In this document: one piece after another, positions 58,404-64,000 of the stretch
How positions within the stretch are numbered: position 1 is the first letter of the stretch
Layout of the letters: every line of letters begins with the position of its first letter
Notes under the pieces: generated by a model
What the model was told of the DNA's origin: nothing
The model's input: only the letters and a program-made list of their open reading frames with translations
Database searches by the model: none
Position numbers and translations under genes: made by a program
DNA from: Pristionchus mayeri
Lineage: Eukaryota > Nematoda > Chromadorea > Rhabditida > Neodiplogasteridae
DNA length: 64,000 nucleotides
Direction: 5' to 3'
Assembly (NCBI GenBank): GCA_036245805.1
Contig: BTRK01000006.1
Span: 38,878,901 to 38,942,900 of the forward strand

Positions 58404-60397
58404 TTTACGCCATGGATATTATATTCACATTTATTCATATAATATCATCCTCAAGAACATAAAATGAGGTTTTCTCTCTTCTGTATCCCACACTCTCAAT
58501 CGTTCGGTAACATGATGAGACACTTATCCTAATTGCACTGTAAACTCATTATAAAAAGAGAATTTTTAATTACTGAAATTCTGTGATGATCTTTGAATGC
58601 AGTGGATGCGGTTCACGTGCACTAATAGGATGCATCTGGAGGGAGGAAAGACACGACAGGTGCATCATTTGATCTCTAGCGAGGAAGGATGAGCGCAGGT
58701 GCGGAGAGAAGATTACGGAGGAATACATTATAGAAAGGGCGACTACCTACCGTTCGATTGACTTCCACCGATCGCAGATGGGCTAGTAGTGGCTGTAGAG
58801 ATTATCAGGAATCTGGCAACAACATTTTTAGAAATTCCCCATTTTCGCAGCATCACAATCTCATTTTAATGGAAGAAAAAGGACTCCAAATCTGTGCGAC
58901 TATTCAAACCTCCCAACTTTTTTTCAAATCTCATGGCGTAATGCTCTAATGGTGGTTCGCAAAGTGTGCCGCAAAAGCGGAAAAAAAGAGCGATTTATGC
59001 AGAGGTCTAATGTAATGTCTTCTGACAGGTTGGTCAAACCCCCCCCCCCCCCTCATCGAGAGAGTTCAAATGCTAGAATGAGTAGAATATAGAGTGATTA
59101 GAGGTCGCCGGAATTAGTCCATCTCCCCCTTCATCTCTCCCTTCGTTCTTCCTTCCCAATAATAGAGTTGAGAGAGGGGGTTAGAGTTATCGAGGCCTCA
59201 TTAGGCGTGTGAATTGTGAGACAAAAACACGAGTTGAGGAGGAGTGAAGAGGGAAGGCGAAATTGAGGACAGATTCTGAGTCGTGTGAAATCGTATAGTC
59301 GGCCATCGTTATCGAAGGGGCTACTTTCCTGCAGGAGTACTTCTGTATCTGGCGTTTGCAAAGAAGCGAGAGGTGTGCAAAGTTGTGCTAGTATGATGTA
59401 ATTATCGTGAATGATGCCGCTTAATCGTGTTGTAGCGCATGAAACACAAGATGTCCAGTGAAGAAAACTGGATTAGTCTTAAGCTGCACATTCCAGAAAT
59501 GGGATTCGATCTGCATCTCCACTGAAATATTCAGATATTTTTTCAACGCAGTAAAAATTCCCCACAAAGTGATACATCATGCGCTATCAGTGCATGTATT
59601 ACACGTTGCTCCGATTTGGTTGATTGACATTTCAAACTTCTGCTCAATGGCTTTTCTGATTACTCGCAACACTAAATGTCCCATTATCAACCGGGGTTGC
59701 TATTTTCATATTTCTGATTTTTTCCGGTGGTTTTCATGCTCACGTACTCAGTGTTGCTCAATTTGCAACCATCAGCAGTCTTCCCTTGTGATTTCATGTT
59801 TGCGCAGTCTGTTTTTCGCATTAATATTTATGTGAAAGGACGTCTCTTTAGACTCGTCTGTCTCTTCTTCCCGATCCCCCTTCCGTACTCGCGCAAAGGT
59901 GCGTAGTGTCCATCTTGGGCCGTCTTCCCTCTCCAAATCACTAATCGAGGGGCGAAATCTGGCTCCCTCTCCCCTCACTCCATTTTATGATCCTCACTCA
60001 CTCTTAGATTAGTTACTGCCCTCTCTCTCACTCATTTCAGACTCCTTTCCTCCTGCACTCTTTGGCGGAAATTAGAGGGAAAGGATATAAAGGCGAGTCA
60101 ATGATCGGGAGATTTCCTCCATCGTTACCCTGATTCTCTCCAGCCTCTTCTCGGCTTGCCCCCCCCCCCTTTCAATCCCGATACTTCATGACGAATATGT
60201 GCACAACTCTCTGCATTGAGTAATGGTCTAAAGCAGCGTTCTCACATATCAATCGTTTCGTTTTTCACACCCCCCCCCCCTCCTACGTCCTTCTTCCTCT
60301 TCTTTCCCCTCATTATCATCGTCATATCCACGGCGTCGTTTTCCGTTCTCCCCTCTCCTTTCTTCTCCTTGCATTGCCTCCTCCTCCTCCTTCTTCG
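58404..60397. other. sparse region
   Basis: No supported gene. C runs of 14 (59039-59052), 11 (60159-60169) and 11 (60270-60280). Several open frames exist; none has splice or motif support. Confidence 0.4.
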
Positions 60398-60945
60398 TCA
60401 GTCCTCCTTAGTTGCAAGACAAACAAGGCTGTCTGACCATGGAGGGAACGGGTGGGAAGGAGAGAGCAGTTCTCTGTCTGACGAGGGATCATTCGAGGGA
60501 GGGAGAGACCCATTCATCCTCCTCCCGCTAGTTCTCAATTGCTTCCTCTCATCCATTCCCCCCATGCCTGAGTTGATTTCGTTTCCCTTGCAGATCTCCG
60601 TTTCATATTTTATTTATAGATTGGATATCTACTAAAATTGTTTTTCCCATGATGCACATCTCCTAGAAATAGCAAATAACACCAAAAATTAAGTGTTTCC
60701 CTGAAGAGACCTGTTGATGGAACTGCTGGAATTGCCAGATGCTAAATTGGCAGTGCTTATTTGCTGGGGTTTCGCGTTTCTTTGGGCCATGTTTGAAGAG
60801 TGTTATTACGTGAACTAATTTGAGCGAAACTCATGTCGTATGGTACGGTAGTTACAGTAGGCATATTGGCATATGGGAGATCCCCTCGACCTACCTGATT
60901 CGTACAGTCGACGCGGTTCTCTTTCATCTCCCCGTTTTGCATCTT
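60398..60945 (-). CDS. possible small gene, hydrophilic Gln/Ser-rich
   Basis: A first exon around 60897-60945 reads MQNGEMKENRVDCTNQ with a GTAGGT donor and a probable splice acceptor just upstream. A middle exon near 60700-60760 is either QISTANLASGNSSSSIN or a 15-nt microexon QFHQQ. A terminal open stretch to TGA at 60398 reads GMGGMDERKQLRTSGRRMNG, then PSNDPSSDRELLSPSHPF. Only the microexon version keeps phase, and its last acceptor is poor. Family not recognised. Confidence 0.27.
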
Positions 60946-63900
60946 AGATCGGCGTTCCTTATCGTCTATGCAGGGAGGGGAAGAGTGTAGTGCGAAACGA
61001 CCCAATAAAGTCTCGCAGAGAATAAACCACCAACGAACTAGTATATAGCCACAGCTGCTTACCATACTCCTTGATTGCTGAATCAAAATACCAACGAGCC
61101 CTAGTTCATCCATCGACTTGGAGGTGCTTCATCGCTCGATTGATAGTCGTCTCTCACTCGCAGTTAGATAAACACTACTCGGACCCTTTTCTTTCTCTCT
61201 CCATTTTCGATACGATCTCCGATCACATACCTGCCATCGATCATTATTTTTCGCAGGGTATCTGCCCATCTCATCTCGTCTCGCCACCATTGATCTACCT
61301 CCTTCTTCTTCTTCTCCTTCTTTACCTGCTTACGCAGTTTACCCAACCCCTTAGCATTTATTCGTTCATTTCGCACCTCTGGCGGTATCTTCCCACTTTC
61401 CTCTTTCGACGTGCACTCTTCCCAATCTCTTCTTTCCTAGTTGATTCGAGAGTCACAGCGGCAATCTCCGTTGAACCTCCGCTATAATCTCCGTTGTTTC
61501 ATTGCACTGAACTTCGCGCATTGTCTATTCCTCGTTTTTCCATTCCACTGCGTCTCAAATTAGCCCACCATTCCAGGCACTGCTCCACTCGATTTGCGAA
61601 ATTCGGAATCGTCTTGGCGACAGCCTCAAGTGAGTCTCCTTTAATCGGCAATTTAATCGGAGATTATTTCGGCCACTTTAGCACAATACTAAACTAGAAT
61701 AAAAGGAAAAGATTCTCGGAACCAGGAATGATGGTAACTGCTTACGTTGTTGTTTTCTGCTCGGAGAGAAGCGCTCATCGGTGTTATTCACGCGTTGATT
61801 ATGACTATTCAAACACGGAATTCAAAGGTTGCAATTCCCCGACGTGTTTTGCTCTACTCGCTTGATGCATTAGATTTTTGCGAAAACAGCTTCTGCTCAA
61901 AGCACCTCTGGCTATACTTCTAGCCAACTTTGCTGATGGGACTGGGGAGGGGGGGACGAGCAGGTTGATCATTGCTGTTTGATCAGCTGGTCTGATTGCG
62001 ATCAAAGCGGACGAAAGATCGAGAGGGAGTGTCGGAGACCATCCCCACCGCACTCAAACGAGACCGCCCGGACTCGAATTGGTCAACAAAAAATGTGTGA
62101 GGAGAGTGCAGAATCTGTCCAAACAAAAGAGCGGCCGAAAACAATGCAATGATAGGCTGTCAGGAATAGCATCGCTCGAGCCATCCCTCGGTCCACCATC
62201 GTACACCCCATTTCCACTTCCTTTGTTCACAATCACTTTGCCGCATCAGTGAGCGAGTGAATGGGCGCAAGATTGTCATCAAATGGAGTCCTGCATTTGC
62301 ATAAAGACAGAGGCAGTCACACCACAATGGATGATGAGTGGGGAGTGGGCAGATCATGGAATTGGGCGATAGGGTATCCAATAAGATCTGGAATGTGACA
62401 GAGAACGTAGCATGGTCGTGCGGTTTCCTAATCACGCGCTGTTTATGAGCATCGACTACTCATCACACAACATACGTGAGAGATTGGAAAAAACAAACCG
62501 GTTCCCCTAGTGTATCTGAGATATTTTTCGCGTCGACTCGATTGAACTCTCTGGCCTCCAGACTCCATTGAAATCGGCGCTGAATGGGAAGAGAGAGGGG
62601 GGGATGACTGATGGATGGGTTCATCTTAATGCGTTCCTTATTGTGTTTGGAGCGGAGTCTACGACAACTGTCGCGCAATTTTCGAAATTGTTGTTTGCGA
62701 ACCTACTGAAATATATGAGCGTGAATTCTGTAGTTATTCTGGTCGAAATTTGAAAACAGGAGAAAGAGATGGAGAGGGACAGGTTTGCGTCACCGTCATT
62801 CAAAAAAGTCGTTTGAATATCTCGACACAAATCCCCAATCCATCATTGCCCGATGTTTACTTCTATCCGATTCGAGATGTGTCACTGTAGAACTTGTTGA
62901 CGAAGAGACTGTAGACAAAAACCGTCAGATTGGCTCAGTTTTTGTACTGCGAATCATGATCCAACCTACACACACTGTCCGTTAGTATGTATAGAGACCG
63001 CAAGGTGGGTGACCGAATTGCTTTGGCAGGGTCATTTGTGGATCTAATGTATCCCTTTGAGGCTAAATAAGGTCATACTTTTTGCCGTTTGGCGATATCG
63101 CATCTTTGACTCGACTTATGGCCCAAAAACACCTCGAAAGAGTCACAACGGAAAGGGAGTCGAAATCGGGACGAGAGCGAAGTGGGCGGAGCCCGCTCTG
63201 CCTGGTTTCTCCAAAAGTTTGAGCATAGCTTCGCATCGAGCTTGCTCGAGGAAGAGAGGAAAGGCATAGGTCCTCAAGAGCGCGCGCTCTCTGCACACGC
63301 CGGGTGAGAGACAAGCGAGAAAGTAGAGAGGAAGCACCGTCCCTTTGCAGTTCCATTAGCGCACGCTCTTCAACCTTTGAAGTGAAATGATTAATCGGAA
63401 AAAAATCCTAAAAATACGTTCTCGGTGTCAATCGACGCCTAAAATCAGGAACTATCCATCGCACCATGCCCGTGTTAAGAATTGTCGTCGGAACCTTTCC
63501 ATTCCCCTATCATGAACCCTAAATCGGTCTTTTTTAGATATTTCTGATTAGATAATGCATGACGGGCACCCTGTCGTTTATAGACACTAGTCAGACGTAC
63601 CCAAAAAATTTTTTTCCATATTTTTTGGATAAGTATTCGCTGCGTCATTTCGAGAACCAGATTTCGACGCGCCTCTTTCTCCTCCTAAGTGGGCGGAGCT
63701 TGCGGTCTCTAAGTATGTAATTCATTTTCTGATACTTGGCCTAGGTGTAAGTACTGTAATTTCGTAATTTATTACTGTAACAGCAAGCAAACACATTTGT
63801 CCTACCTCTCGCTCATACTTACTTCCATTTCACAATTTCCTCAATCTAGACCTTCCACTTCTTTCATTGATCGATATTTCATAACTCTGCTCGTTTAAAT

Positions 63901-64000
63901 CTCGAGCCAAACAGCATCATAATTTTTAATGACCTCTCTCGTATCAATAGAATAATTGTATATAACTAGGCCGATGCGGCTCTCGCTCGTCTCTTTCTGC
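60946..64000. other. sparse region to right edge
   Basis: Pyrimidine-rich near 61180-61450, AT-rich near 62.7-63.0 kb. GTGGGCGGAGC occurs at about 63182 and 63692 and also at 22924, so a dispersed repeat is likely. No gene can be supported; some may be missed because nematode exons are short. Confidence 0.35.

Noticed and set aside
60216..61487. Hydrophobic plus-strand frames (139 and 138 codons)
   Set aside because: Leu/Ser-rich runs follow C/T-rich DNA; no topogenic pattern with splice support.

Overview
The window looks like a nematode chromosome, probably rhabditid or diplogastrid. It has small compact genes, many short introns with TTTCAG-type acceptors, probable trans-splice acceptors just before start codons, a chemoreceptor-like 7TM gene, and many palindromic and mariner-type repeats. 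No rRNA, tRNA, operon of bacterial type or CRISPR was seen. Species cannot be fixed from sequence alone. Gene models were spliced by eye, so exon edges are provisional unless phase agreement is stated.

Layout. 1-1.35 kb: end of a minus-strand gene with a RING-like zinc finger, with a 465 bp foldback in an intron. 1.8-4.4 kb: plus-strand 7TM receptor. 5.0-11.3 kb: minus-strand RUN plus PH protein (PLEKHM2/SKIP type, lysosome-kinesin adaptor class) with two tandem alternative last exons. 13.4-14.3 kb: small plus-strand gene of unknown function. 15.2-23.2 kb: minus-strand gene with about 30 small exons, encoding a long A/E/K-rich coiled coil, K-rich linkers and a C-terminal Nop16-like domain. 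25-31 kb: small genes, including a secreted Cys-rich protein. 31.2-34.6 kb: minus-strand ethanolamine-phosphate cytidylyltransferase (PCYT2), essentially complete.

36.0-40.4 kb is a repeat block. It holds two large foldbacks with TTAA ends, duplicated terminal segments and a nested mariner-like element. At 41.05-41.78 kb lies an intronless gene for a secreted, modular precursor. It has dibasic sites, a Gly-Phe repeat and a candidate C-terminally amidated amphipathic peptide.

42.1-55.5 kb carries three minus-strand paralogues (called R1, R2, R3 here) of a RING-H2/coiled-coil/basic-tail protein. R1 has a mariner inserted in an exon, R2 has a degenerate RING and an early stop, and R3 alone looks intact. 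Two 1,241 bp mariner copies, a 1.7 kb hAT-like element with an 8 bp target duplication, a 423 bp TA-flanked MITE, TACGGTA-rich foldbacks and a 108 bp minisatellite surround them. 58.4-64 kb has little recognisable coding sequence, apart from one weak minus-strand gene candidate near 60.4-60.9 kb.

The most interesting points are the amidated-peptide precursor, the RING-H2 cluster with a different lesion or insertion in each copy, the duplicated last exons of the RUN/PH gene, and the coiled-coil/Nop16 architecture built from arrays of symmetric exons.
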